A stretch of DNA of 22,620 bases from Clostridiales bacterium (GTDB lineage: Bacteria > Bacillota > Clostridia > Oscillospirales > CAG-272): positions 12,104 through 34,723 of the forward strand of contig DPGK01000039.1 in NCBI GenBank assembly GCA_003523225.1. Direction: 5' to 3'. The position numbers were made by a program, and so were the translations under genes. Below the pieces are notes generated by a model. The model had not been told where the DNA came from. It worked only from the letters and a program-made list of their open reading frames with translations, and did no database searches. Positions 6,753 to 15,780 of the stretch are shown in pieces. Within the stretch, counting starts at the first letter, position 1, and every line of letters begins with the position of its first letter.

Positions 6753-7898
6753 ATGATATGCACCTCGGTACTTGCGGAAAACTTCAGAAACATTGAAGAA
6801 AGCCGCGTTGAATTTTCTCCCGGTGTGAATATCCTGCACGGCAACAATGCGCAGGGAAAGACCAATCTTATCGAGGCTATCTACTTTGCCGCCATCGGCA
6901 AGTCCTTCCGCGGTGCTCACGAGTCGGATTTTATCCGCTTTGAGCAGAAAAGCGCGCGTGTTGAGGTGTCCTTTGCCGACTCACTGCGCGGGCAGTGCAT
7001 CGGTATGGAGTTTTTCCGTGACAAGCTGCGCCGCGTAACGCAGAACGGTGTAAAGATAACCCGTATGTCCGAGATAGTCGGGCAGTTCCGCGCCGTGCTT
7101 TTCTGCCCGGAGCACCTCAATATAATAAAAGAAGGTCCGTCAATGCGGCGGCAGTATCTTGACGTCGCCATCTCTCAGCTGCGTCCGCTGTATATGCGCT
7201 CGCTGCAAAAGTACAATCATATTCTGGCACAGCGCAACCGCCTGATAAAGGCGGCGGCAGACCCTTCGGGCAGGCGGGATTTTGAGGAGACGGCAGAGTT
7301 CTGGTCGCGTCAGCTGGCTCACGAGGCGGCGTTCATCACCGTTTCAAGGGTAAAGTACCTTGAGCTTGCCGCGCGCGAGGTCGAAGCCTGCTTTGCGGAA
7401 ATGACGGGCGGAAAAGAAAAGCCGGAGCTTGAATATTCCCCTTCCGTGCGTATGAAGGAGGAGGATATGAGGGACGAGCGGCGCTGTGAGGAGATATACG
7501 CGGCTCAGTTTGATTCAAATCACGACCGTGAGATAGCCGTGGGCGCGACGCTGTGGGGCGTACACAAGGATGATGTGGAAATAAGGATAAACAGCCGCCC
7601 GGCGCGTCAGTTTGCCTCACAGGGGCAGCAGCGCTCGCTCGCGCTCTCGCTTAAGCTGGCTGAGGGGGCAATATCCCGCAGGGACAGCGGCGAGGAGCCG
7701 GTATTTCTGCTTGACGATGTGTTTTCCGAGCTTGACGCGGGACGGCGGGCGTATCTCACCGGTAAAATGAAAGACCGTCAGATAATTCTCACTACCTGCA
7801 CCGAGCATGAGGACGGCTCCGAGATCACGGATTTCGGAGGAGCGAACGTGATAACGGTCAGAAGCGGAGAATTTATTCACACGGGGAAAGAAAACTAA
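6753..7898 (+). CDS. recF: DNA replication and repair protein RecF
   Basis: RecF is an SMC-like ATPase that, with RecO and RecR, helps load RecA at gaps in single-stranded DNA. The 381 residues include Walker A GNNAQGKT (30-37), the ABC signature SQGQQRSLALSLKLAEG (289-305) and Walker B with D-loop PVFLLDDVFSELD (316-328); the typical N-terminal FRNIEESRVEFSPGVNIL leads into the nucleotide site. Other family features are RAVLFCPEHLNIIKEGPS (113-130) and GATLWGVHKDD (264-274). AAGGAAAG precedes the ATG by about 5 bases. It lies directly after dnaN; the small S4-domain RNA-binding gene found between them in B. subtilis is missing. It is followed after 1 base by remB. Confidence 0.96.
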   Translation: MICTSVLAENFRNIEESRVEFSPGVNILHGNNAQGKTNLIEAIYFAAIGKSFRGAHESDFIRFEQKSARVEVSFADSLRGQCIGMEFFRDKLRRVTQNGVKITRMSEIVGQFRAVLFCPEHLNIIKEGPSMRRQYLDVAISQLRPLYMRSLQKYNHILAQRNRLIKAAADPSGRRDFEETAEFWSRQLAHEAAFITVSRVKYLELAAREVEACFAEMTGGKEKPELEYSPSVRMKEEDMRDERRCEEIYAAQFDSNHDREIAVGATLWGVHKDDVEIRINSRPARQFASQGQQRSLALSLKLAEGAISRRDSGEEPVFLLDDVFSELDAGRRAYLTGKMKDRQIILTTCTEHEDGSEITDFGGANVITVRSGEFIHTGKEN

Positions 7899-7899
7899 A

Positions 7900-8178
7900 A
7901 TGTATCTTCACGTAGGAAACAATAAAAATATACGCACGCGGGATATAATCGGGATATTCGACACCGACAGCGCCACGGTATCCGCTCTTACGCGCAAATA
8001 TCTTACCGCGGCGGAAAAGCGCGGCGAGGTGGAGGCGGCGGGAAGCGAGATCCCGAAATCCTTTGTGCTTTACCGCGTCAAGGATCCCGTCAGCCGCAAG
8101 GCATCCACCCGGATATGCTTTTCACAGCTTGCCGCCGCGTCGCTGAAAAACCGGACCGAGGACAAGCTCGGAGTGTAA
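7900..8178 (+). CDS. remB: RemB-like (YaaB, DUF370 superfamily) regulator
   Basis: This 92-residue protein begins MYLHVGNNKNIRTRDIIGIF, the characteristic start of RemB/YaaB, then has a region ending PKSFVLYRVKD (52-62) equivalent to the conserved PKSIVVT strand. In B. subtilis the related RemA controls biofilm matrix genes, while the role of RemB is poorly defined; here only family membership is seen. Its place between recF and gyrB is exactly that of yaaB. The recF stop TAA ends one base before its ATG, with a purine-rich GGGGAAAG in the end of recF as ribosome binding site. The C-terminal third is longer and more divergent than in B. subtilis. Confidence 0.85.
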   Translation: MYLHVGNNKNIRTRDIIGIFDTDSATVSALTRKYLTAAEKRGEVEAAGSEIPKSFVLYRVKDPVSRKASTRICFSQLAAASLKNRTEDKLGV

Positions 8179-8240
8179 GCGGCAAAAGCGGGTCTTTTAT
8201 CCGGCAGATGACCGGAACAAAAAAGCAGAAACCGCCATAA

Positions 8241-10379
<2,139 letters not shown>

Positions 10380-10442
10380 TACGGGATTCTGTTTTGTTCC
10401 TGCATTATCAAGCATACATTGTAATAAACACGAGGAAAAACT

Positions 10443-11909
10443 ATGATTCTTTACAATACACTGACACACGAACGCGAGGAATTTGTCCCCAATGAGCCGG
10501 GCAAGGTGAAAATGTACACCTGCGGACCCACCGTTTATCATTATGCCCACATAGGCAATCTGCGCTCCTACATCATGGAGGATGTGCTTGAAAAATATCT
10601 TCAATATTCCGGATATGATGTTGAAAGAGTGATGAATATCACCGACGTCGGGCATCTGACAAGCGACGGCGACACCGGAGACGACAAGATGCTCAAGGGC
10701 GCGCGCCGCGAGCACAAAACGGTGATGGAGATCGCAAAATTCTACACAGACGCTTTCTTTGAGGACTGCCGCAAGCTGAATATTAAAAAACCGGGCATCG
10801 TTCAGCCCGCCACAGGCTGCATTGCGGATTTTATTCATGTAATTGAAGGCCTGATCGAAAAGGGATACGCCTACGAAGCTGGCGGAAACATTTATTTTGA
10901 CACCTCAAAGCTCGATAAATACTATGTTTTTCACGATTTTGAGGAAGAGGATCTGGCGGTCGGCGTGCGTGAAGGCGTCGAGGCTGACGAAAACAAGAGA
11001 AACAAGGCGGATTTTGTGCTTTGGTTCACAAAGTCCAAATTTGATTCTCAGGAGCTTAAATGGGAAAGCCCGTGGGGAGTGGGATATCCCGGATGGCATA
11101 TTGAGTGCTCCTGCATTGCGCTGAAATATCTGGGCGAAAGGCTGGACATTCACTGTGGCGGAATTGACAATGCGTTTCCTCACCACACCAACGAAATTGC
11201 CCAGAGCGAGGCATACATCGGGCACAAGTGGTGCAACTACTGGTTCCATGTGCTTCATCTTAACACCAAGAGCGGAAAGATGAGCAAATCCTCCGGCGAG
11301 TTCCTTACTGTCTCACTGCTGGAGGAAAAGGGATACGACCCGCTGGCATACCGCTTCTTCTGCCTGCAGTCGCATTACCGCAAGTCGTTGGTATTCTCTT
11401 ATGAAAACCTTGATAATGCCGCAACAGCGTATAAAAAGCTGACGGCTAAGGTCGCAGCTCTGCTTGCCGAGGATAAAAAGGACCCTCAGGAGGTTGACCC
11501 TGCGGCGCTTGCGGAGCTTAAACGCCGCTTTACTGACGCGCTTGACAACGACCTCAATACATCGCTTGCAGTTACGGCGGTTTACGATGCGCTCAAGGCG
11601 AAGACAAATGCCGCTACCCGCCTTGCCGCGCTTGACGATTTTGACCGCGTGCTGTCTCTTGATTTGATCGGGGCGGCTCAGCGTCAGCTTGACGAGGAAG
11701 CAAAGCGCGCCGACGCCGCCGCAGCGGCAGCAGCCGCGGCACATGCCGGAGACCCCGAGGCACAGGAGATAGAAGCACTCGTGGGTGCAAGAACCGCGGC
11801 GAAAAAAGCAAAGAATTTTGCCGAGGCGGACCGCATCCGTGACCTGCTTACGGAGCGCGGGGTTGTCATCGTTGACACGCCGAACGGTCCGACATGGCAC
11901 AGAAAATAA
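10443..11909 (+). CDS. cysS: Cysteinyl-tRNA synthetase
   Basis: CysS charges tRNA-Cys with cysteine in the cytoplasm, using a class I Rossmann catalytic domain. The 488-residue protein has the expected motifs: zinc ligand and entry strand MYTCGPTVY (24-32, Cys27), the HIGH-type signature AHIGN (35-39), further zinc ligands near GWHIECS (217-223) and FPHHTNE (245-251), and KMSKS (279-283). The C-terminal anticodon-binding region ends with a NFAEADRIRDLLTERG helix and GPTWHR, typical of the family. A nine-alanine run at about 425-433 lies in the variable linker before it. GAGGAAAA precedes the ATG. It is co-directional with gyrB across 63 bases and followed after 13 bases by the GtrA gene, so it is probably cotranscribed with that gene. 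Confidence 0.97.
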   Translation: MILYNTLTHEREEFVPNEPGKVKMYTCGPTVYHYAHIGNLRSYIMEDVLEKYLQYSGYDVERVMNITDVGHLTSDGDTGDDKMLKGARREHKTVMEIAKFYTDAFFEDCRKLNIKKPGIVQPATGCIADFIHVIEGLIEKGYAYEAGGNIYFDTSKLDKYYVFHDFEEEDLAVGVREGVEADENKRNKADFVLWFTKSKFDSQELKWESPWGVGYPGWHIECSCIALKYLGERLDIHCGGIDNAFPHHTNEIAQSEAYIGHKWCNYWFHVLHLNTKSGKMSKSSGEFLTVSLLEEKGYDPLAYRFFCLQSHYRKSLVFSYENLDNAATAYKKLTAKVAALLAEDKKDPQEVDPAALAELKRRFTDALDNDLNTSLAVTAVYDALKAKTNAATRLAALDDFDRVLSLDLIGAAQRQLDEEAKRADAAAAAAAAAHAGDPEAQEIEALVGARTAAKKAKNFAEADRIRDLLTERGVVIVDTPNGPTWHRK

Positions 11910-11922
11910 TTAAAAAAGTAAG

Positions 11923-12429
11923 ATGATCAAAAAACTCTGGAATAAATACCGTGAGATAATCGTTTACGTTTTCGTCGGTCTGCTGACTACGGTCGTGGCA
12001 TACGGGGTGCGCTTTGCGGTGCTTTATCCCATTGCCGCGGCGCTGTCCCTGAATCTTGAGGAAAACGGTGATTACAGGGTAACGGTGCTCAGAACCGTCG
12101 CAATAAGCGCAGGCTGGGTCGCGGGCGTGATATTTGCCTACTTTACCAACAAAAGGTGGGTATTCCGCGACACAGTAAGCGAAAAAAGCGCAGTGATAAA
12201 GCAGTTTGGCAAGTTTGTTGCCTCAAGGCTCGGCACATATTTTGTGGAATGGGGAATAGGCGTGCTGGTACCCATGCTGCTTATCTCCTGCGGCTTTGTA
12301 ACCTTCCACTTTATTATTGACGTCGATGCGGATATTATCGCAACGCTTGTTTCGGTGGTCGTGGTAACGGTGCTCAATTATGTGCTGAGCAAGCTGCTCG
12401 TATTTCGCGGCAAAAAAGAGGAAAAGTAA
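11923..12429 (+). CDS. GtrA-family membrane protein
   Basis: The 168-residue product is a small polytopic membrane protein of the GtrA/DPMS3 family, members of which help flip or use lipid-linked sugars (undecaprenyl-phosphate glycosides) for surface glycosylation. Four hydrophobic segments are visible at about 11-38, 57-75, 106-131 and 137-160. The family motif NKRWVF after segment 2 (76-81) and the terminal NYVLSKLLVFR (152-162) with a basic tail support the call. The ribosome binding site is weak (AAGTAAG abutting the ATG), so expression may depend on coupling to cysS 13 bases upstream. No glycosyltransferase is nearby to indicate which glycan is modified. The family assignment is good; the specific role is unknown. 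Confidence 0.85.
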   Translation: MIKKLWNKYREIIVYVFVGLLTTVVAYGVRFAVLYPIAAALSLNLEENGDYRVTVLRTVAISAGWVAGVIFAYFTNKRWVFRDTVSEKSAVIKQFGKFVASRLGTYFVEWGIGVLVPMLLISCGFVTFHFIIDVDADIIATLVSVVVVTVLNYVLSKLLVFRGKKEEK

Positions 12430-12513
12430 GATATCTATATATCATCAATTTCATTTTGAAATCGCGCCGTTCCTGCGGCGGGAGGTAATACAGATAGAAA
12501 GGAAATGACCGTT

Positions 12514-12885
12514 ATGAAAACAAAAACCAGAATTATTGCAGCTTTGACTGCTCTGCTGCTCGTATGCGCCGCCCTCGCTTCTTGCGGAAGCCTTGAAAAG
12601 AAGCTCGTCGGCACATGGAAGGGGCAGAACTCCACTCTCGGAATCGTGACCGAGTACTCCTACACCTTCAATGAGGACGGAACCGGAAAATACACCGGAG
12701 TCGCCGGAGTAAGTGCGAGTTTTACATGGACTCTTGAGGACAGCACCCTTAAGATGGTCGCCACAGGCGCGATCCTCGACCTTGAGATCTTCAATAAGTC
12801 CTACACCGTCTCCGTTGACGGCGATAAGCTGACCCTTACCGACAGCGACTCATCCTCCGTTACACTGACGAAGGTAAACAGCTGA
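12514..12885 (+). CDS. Small lipoprotein with lipocalin-like domain
   Basis: The 123-residue product has a lipoprotein signal peptide: basic start MKTKTR, hydrophobic core, and lipobox LASC with the modified Cys at residue 24. It would be anchored on the outer face of the membrane. The mature part has the pattern LVGTWKGQ (34-41), YTFNEDGTGKY (51-61) and FTWTLEDSTLKM, a beta-strand arrangement seen in small lipocalin-like or DUF5640-type secreted proteins; ligand and role are unknown. I chose the second ATG (12514) because AAAGGAA (12498-12504) is 9 bases upstream, while the first ATG at 12505 abuts it. It stands alone, about 85 bases after the GtrA gene, and ends at a strong terminator. Confidence 0.75.
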   Translation: MKTKTRIIAALTALLLVCAALASCGSLEKKLVGTWKGQNSTLGIVTEYSYTFNEDGTGKYTGVAGVSASFTWTLEDSTLKMVATGAILDLEIFNKSYTVSVDGDKLTLTDSDSSSVTLTKVNS

Positions 12886-12907
12886 AACCAAAACAGAAAA
12901 ATAAACA

Positions 12908-12948
12908 CCCCCGCCTGCCGTGCAAAGCGCGGCAGGCGGGGGGGTTTT
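12908..12948 (+). terminator. Rho-independent terminator after the lipoprotein gene
   Basis: A perfect 13-bp GC-rich stem, CCCCCGCCTGCCG (12908-12920) pairing with CGGCAGGCGGGGG (12930-12942), has a 9-base loop and runs into GGTTTT. A second weaker candidate lies just after it (ACGTT-AAAA-AACGT then TTTTT, about 12956-12974). Confidence 0.85.
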
Positions 12949-13017
12949 CAGATCGACGTTAAAAAACGTTTTTTCTTCTCTCTGCATTCTTAGCGGAGAA
13001 TTGGCAGGCACAAAATT

Positions 13018-13058
13018 TCGGCAGAGATATTGTTTTCTCTGCCGATCTGTGTTATAAT
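13018..13058 (+). promoter_or_regulatory. Promoter overlapping a 10-bp inverted repeat
   Basis: TTGTTT (13030-13035) and TATAAT (13053-13058) with a 17-base spacer form a promoter for the broken membrane-protein gene. A perfect inverted repeat, TCGGCAGAGA (13018-13027) and TCTCTGCCGA (13036-13045), spans the -35 and enters the spacer, where an operator could sit. It could equally be a remnant of a dispersed repeat, since TTGTTTTCTCTGCC recurs near 13897. Confidence 0.5.
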
Positions 13059-13070
13059 GGAGCTAACGAA

Positions 13071-13205
13071 AAGCCTCCCTCCGAGAGGGAGGGGGACCGC
13101 GTTAGCGGTGGAAGGAGCCTGCGTGACTTTAGGTTTGCGCTAACTTCATTGTAACGAGTTCTCCCTCAGTCAGCTTCGCTGACAGCTCCCTCCCGGAGGG
13201 AGCCT
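13071..13205. repeat. Inverted pair of REP-like elements (MITE-like)
   Basis: Two palindromic elements face each other with about 40 bases between. The left one (13071-13118) has the stem CCTCCCTC/GAGGGAGG and a second stem ACCGC/GCGGT. The right one (about 13159-13205) has GTCAGCTTCGCTGAC and CTCCCTCCCGGAGGGAG. The outer ends are near-perfect inverted repeats of GGCTCCCTCCGRGAGGGAG, so the 135-bp unit resembles a miniature element. Both share the layout of the REP elements at 1771-1820 and 2101-2147, but with a different stem sequence. It lies in the leader between the 13053 promoter and its gene. Confidence 0.75.
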
Positions 13206-13311
13206 ATTGAAGCTTTCGTACAACTTTAGGGGTATGGGCTTTGCCCTATGCCTTTGTAATACAAAGGCGAAACTGGCGATAAAACATAGTGTATTAACGG
13301 AGGAATATTCA

Positions 13312-13764
13312 ATGAAAAAGTACGTATCTCGTACAGCAAAAGCGTTGCTTTTTTTCACAATAATTAGTGTACTGGTGATAATGATCGGGGTTATTCTTAT
13401 TATTGTTAAACTTTCCGATGTTGGCTTTGGAATTACTGTGCTTGGTGCTATGATGAGTATCCTTTTTCTCTGCATTTATTTCGCCGAAAGAAGCCGATGG
13501 TTAAGAATAGACGATTCTGAAATTGTTTTACCAAGAGGTGTAGATAATAACGGTTAAATTGTTCTGAAAAGAACGATTATAAAAATGGATGAAATTGTTT
13601 CTGTTGAAAGTAAGTTTTACAAAGGTGATAAAATTATTTCCGGTGATTGCTTTTTCCACACATTAAAATTAAAAAATAATACAAAAATCACTTTTACACT
13701 TTACGCTTATGGGAAAGAAGCAGAAAGAGAAATTATGGAAACAATTAAAAAGAGTGTTCAATAA
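13312..13764 (+). pseudogene. Small membrane protein gene interrupted by an in-frame stop
   Basis: From ATG 13312 (GGAGG at 13299-13303) an 81-residue frame with two hydrophobic segments (about 11-32 and 39-58) ends at TAA 13555-13557. The same frame then stays open for another 68 codons to TAA 13762-13764, and the joined protein reads naturally: RWLRIDDSEIVLPRGVDNNG, stop, IVLKRTIIKMDEIVSV. An AAA-to-TAA change would restore NNGKIVLKR. The full product would be 150 residues: two membrane helices plus a C-terminal domain with the look of a bacterial PH-like fold (strand-rich, ending in a helix, EAEREIMETIKKSV). The function is not recognised. The gene is much more AT-rich than the replication genes. 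The stop may be a real nonsense mutation, suppressed, or a sequence error. Confidence 0.7.
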
Positions 13765-13769
13765 TTTCT

Positions 13770-13811
13770 AAATAATGAACCTGACATGAAAATCTGTCGG
13801 GTTCATTATTT
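13770..13811 (+). terminator. Terminator after the broken membrane-protein gene
   Basis: A 17-base stem, AAATAATGAACCTGACA (13770-13786), pairs with TGTCGGGTTCATTATTT (13795-13811) with one G-T wobble and an 8-base loop. The A and T tracts on both sides would let it work in both directions. Confidence 0.8.
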
Positions 13812-13918
13812 GTTTACGGCGGTATAAATTATGTTATATGACCAACTGACTGCGATTTTTACGCTAAGAATGTCTCCCCTTCGCCGGCATTTTGTTTTCT
13901 CTGCCAATTATATTCAAA

Positions 13919-14010
13919 ACAATACCAATTTTCGTAGAGAGGGGGCTTGTTCCCGCCGGAACATATGGCACAATTAAATAAAGCGGCGGGAGACAAGCTC
14001 CCGCCATATG
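13919..14010. repeat. Dispersed repeat with hairpins
   Basis: The stretch begins ACAATACCAAT and TCGTAG, then a GGGGG-CTTG segment, and contains a perfect hairpin GGCGGGAG (13985-13992), ACAAG loop, CTCCCGCC (13998-14005). The ACAATACCAAT..TCGTAG.G..GGGGG start recurs at 22544, so it is a dispersed element. It fills the gap before the converging 3' end of the sulfatase gene. No gene is seen in 13812-14052. Confidence 0.6.
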
Positions 14011-14052
14011 GAGTTAGGGTATGATTATTTTTGCGATGAATATTGTCCTGCC

Positions 14053-15516
14053 TTACTCCAGAAAATCCGATTTCTTTACTTTTTTCGGCTGTGTGAGTGT
14101 AATGCGGTAGGGGGAGGGTATTCTTGCAAGCTCGCGCTCGTAGGAATACGGATCGTCCTTCCACTTTACTCCGAACGGAGAGCCTTTGCCCGGCACCGCA
14201 GGATTGTCTGCACTCGGCTCGCATCTGTCGGACGCTATGTATTTGTCGAGCTTTTCTTTCAGCTCAATTACGCGCGGGTTTGCCGTGTCAAAGCGGTCAA
14301 CAGCGTCGGATCTGTCGGTATAGTAATAATATTTCTCCGCCTTGTTGCTCTTGATTAGCTTTTCTGTGTCGGTGGCAAGCATATATACGCCCGCCTTTCC
14401 GCTGTTGTACTGTGAGTAGACCTCACTGTGACGCTCTCCGGAGAAAAGGTCGATCCCGTCGTATTCCGATCTATCGTAATCCACACCCGCCCATGAAAGC
14501 AGTGTCGGTGCAAGATCGACCAATGAGCAGACGTCATGACGTACCTCGTGAGCCATGCCCGGTACACGGATGAAGAAGGGGATGTGAGCCGCGCCGTCGT
14601 ACATCGATCTCTTTCCGACCGAGCGGAAGTCGCCGAGCATTTCCCCGTGGTCGGAGGATACGACGATAAGAGTGTCGTCATACATTCCCTTTTCCTTCAG
14701 CTTGGCGATTATGCGTGCCACCTGAAGGTCGGCAAAAGAGACGCAGGCGTAGTAAAAGTTGCGTATCCGCAAAAGATCAAGCTCGCTGATACCCAGTCGC
14801 TTGGTTGAGAATTTGTCGTAAAGCAGAGGGGCTATCTCATCGTAATCCACGCCTTCGGGATCATACGGAGGAATACCGTTGTAATCGCGGTACAGCTTGT
14901 TCCAAGGTGCGGGCGGTGAGAACGGAGGATGAGGATGGAAGATCGAGCTTACAAGGAAGCAGTTTTCGTTTTCGGGATCGCACCCGTCGAGATAATCCAG
15001 ACTTCTGTCGCCTATCCAGTTTGTGGGGTGATACTCGGCTGGCAGCTGGCACACCTGAGGCACATAATACATTTCGCTGCGCTGACCGTTATAGTCGAAA
15101 ACATTTGAATAAGGAGAGTTCTGCAGGAATTTATAATAGTCGCAGTTTGAAAGCGGCTCCTGAGTGCAGCGCTTTTTGAATCCGATGTCGCCGAGCAGAT
15201 TCCATATGTGGTGCATTTTGCCCACGCAGCAGGAGTCATATCCCGATTCGGTGATCGCAGAGTAAAAACCCTTGCCCTCATATTGCAGCTTGGGGTTGTT
15301 GTTGCTGTTTCCGGTGCGTGCGGGGTACTGACCCGCCAGCATTGAAAGCCGCGCCGGAACGCACACGGGCGAGGGGGTGAAACAGCGGTCGAACACGACC
15401 GATTCATTTGCCAGCGCGTCGAGAGCCGGCGTCTGAATATACGGGTTTCCCATTGCTCCGATGGCGTCATATCTCAGCTGGTCGAAAAAAATAAAAAGAA
15501 TGTGCCGTTTTTTCAT
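14053..15516 (-). CDS. Sulfatase, Cys-type, cytoplasmic form
   Basis: This is a formylglycine-dependent type I sulfatase that would remove sulfate esters. The 487-residue protein carries the signature C-x-P-x-R as CVPAR (52-56), the Cys being the residue converted to formylglycine; as this needs no oxygen when done by an anaerobic radical-SAM maturase, the Cys form suits an anaerobe. Metal and active-site pieces are FFDQLRYD (10-17), GKMHH (99-103), FHPHPPF (193-199), SSDHGEMLGD (287-296) and GKRS (301-304). There is no signal peptide, so it acts in the cytoplasm on imported substrate. ATG 15516 is chosen for AAAGGTAA just upstream; a start at 15555 would add a basic tail without a ribosome binding site. 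It is divergent from the TIM-barrel and second sulfatase genes. The exact substrate cannot be read from the sequence. Confidence 0.9.
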   Translation of the reverse strand: MKKRHILFIFFDQLRYDAIGAMGNPYIQTPALDALANESVVFDRCFTPSPVCVPARLSMLAGQYPARTGNSNNNPKLQYEGKGFYSAITESGYDSCCVGKMHHIWNLLGDIGFKKRCTQEPLSNCDYYKFLQNSPYSNVFDYNGQRSEMYYVPQVCQLPAEYHPTNWIGDRSLDYLDGCDPENENCFLVSSIFHPHPPFSPPAPWNKLYRDYNGIPPYDPEGVDYDEIAPLLYDKFSTKRLGISELDLLRIRNFYYACVSFADLQVARIIAKLKEKGMYDDTLIVVSSDHGEMLGDFRSVGKRSMYDGAAHIPFFIRVPGMAHEVRHDVCSLVDLAPTLLSWAGVDYDRSEYDGIDLFSGERHSEVYSQYNSGKAGVYMLATDTEKLIKSNKAEKYYYYTDRSDAVDRFDTANPRVIELKEKLDKYIASDRCEPSADNPAVPGKGSPFGVKWKDDPYSYERELARIPSPYRITLTQPKKVKKSDFLE

Positions 15517-15543
15517 TGCATTACCTTTCTTTTTAAGCCGCTG

Positions 15544-15569
15544 CATCTTTGACAAAGACAGTAAAGATG
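15544..15569. promoter_or_regulatory. Inverted repeat in the sulfatase leader (possible operator)
   Basis: CATCTTT (15544-15550) and AAAGATG (15563-15569) are perfect 7-base inverted arms, with an inner CTTTGACAAAG palindrome (15547-15557). The site lies between the minus-strand start site (near 15595) and the sulfatase start codon, where a repressor would block transcription. No adjacent regulator gene is present, so its role is inferred. Confidence 0.35.
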
Positions 15570-15601
15570 TGAATGCCGCAGATGACTTTTTTATTATTAA
15601 A

Positions 15602-15630
15602 ATTATATCATTTTTACTTCATAGTGTCAA
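15602..15630 (-). promoter_or_regulatory. Promoter of the leftward sulfatase gene
   Basis: On the minus strand a perfect -35 TTGACA (15630-15625) and perfect -10 TATAAT (15607-15602) are 17 bases apart, with TGA before the -10. The leader to the ATG at 15516 would be about 80 bases. Confidence 0.85.
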
Positions 15631-15670
15631 TAAAAGCATGGAGCATTTCGCAGTATAACGTTCTGAAAGG

Positions 15671-15699
15671 TTGATTTTTTCCGCCGGGTATGATAAAAT
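15671..15699 (+). promoter_or_regulatory. Promoter of the TIM-barrel/sulfatase operon
   Basis: TTGATT (15671-15676), a 17-base spacer and TAAAAT (15694-15699), with TGA before the -10. The start site would be near 15706. A small hairpin, GGGCA-GAA-TGCCC (15729-15741), lies in the leader. Confidence 0.7.
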
Positions 15700-15780
15700 A
15701 AATTATGATAAAACAAATAGCTGAGTCCGGGCAGAATGCCCACGGCGATTTCCTGACCGATATCTGGAGGAAAAACTGAT

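Noticed and set aside
12430..12504. Possible terminator after the GtrA gene
   Set aside because: Short stems (ATTTCATTTTGAAAT and CGCCG/CGGCG) lack a following T tract.
12505..12513. Upstream ATG for the lipoprotein
   Set aside because: It touches the AAAGGAA ribosome binding site; the ATG at 12514 has correct spacing.
13652..13660. TTTTCCACA match to the DnaA box
   Set aside because: Isolated, inside the AT-rich broken gene; about one such match is expected by chance in the window.
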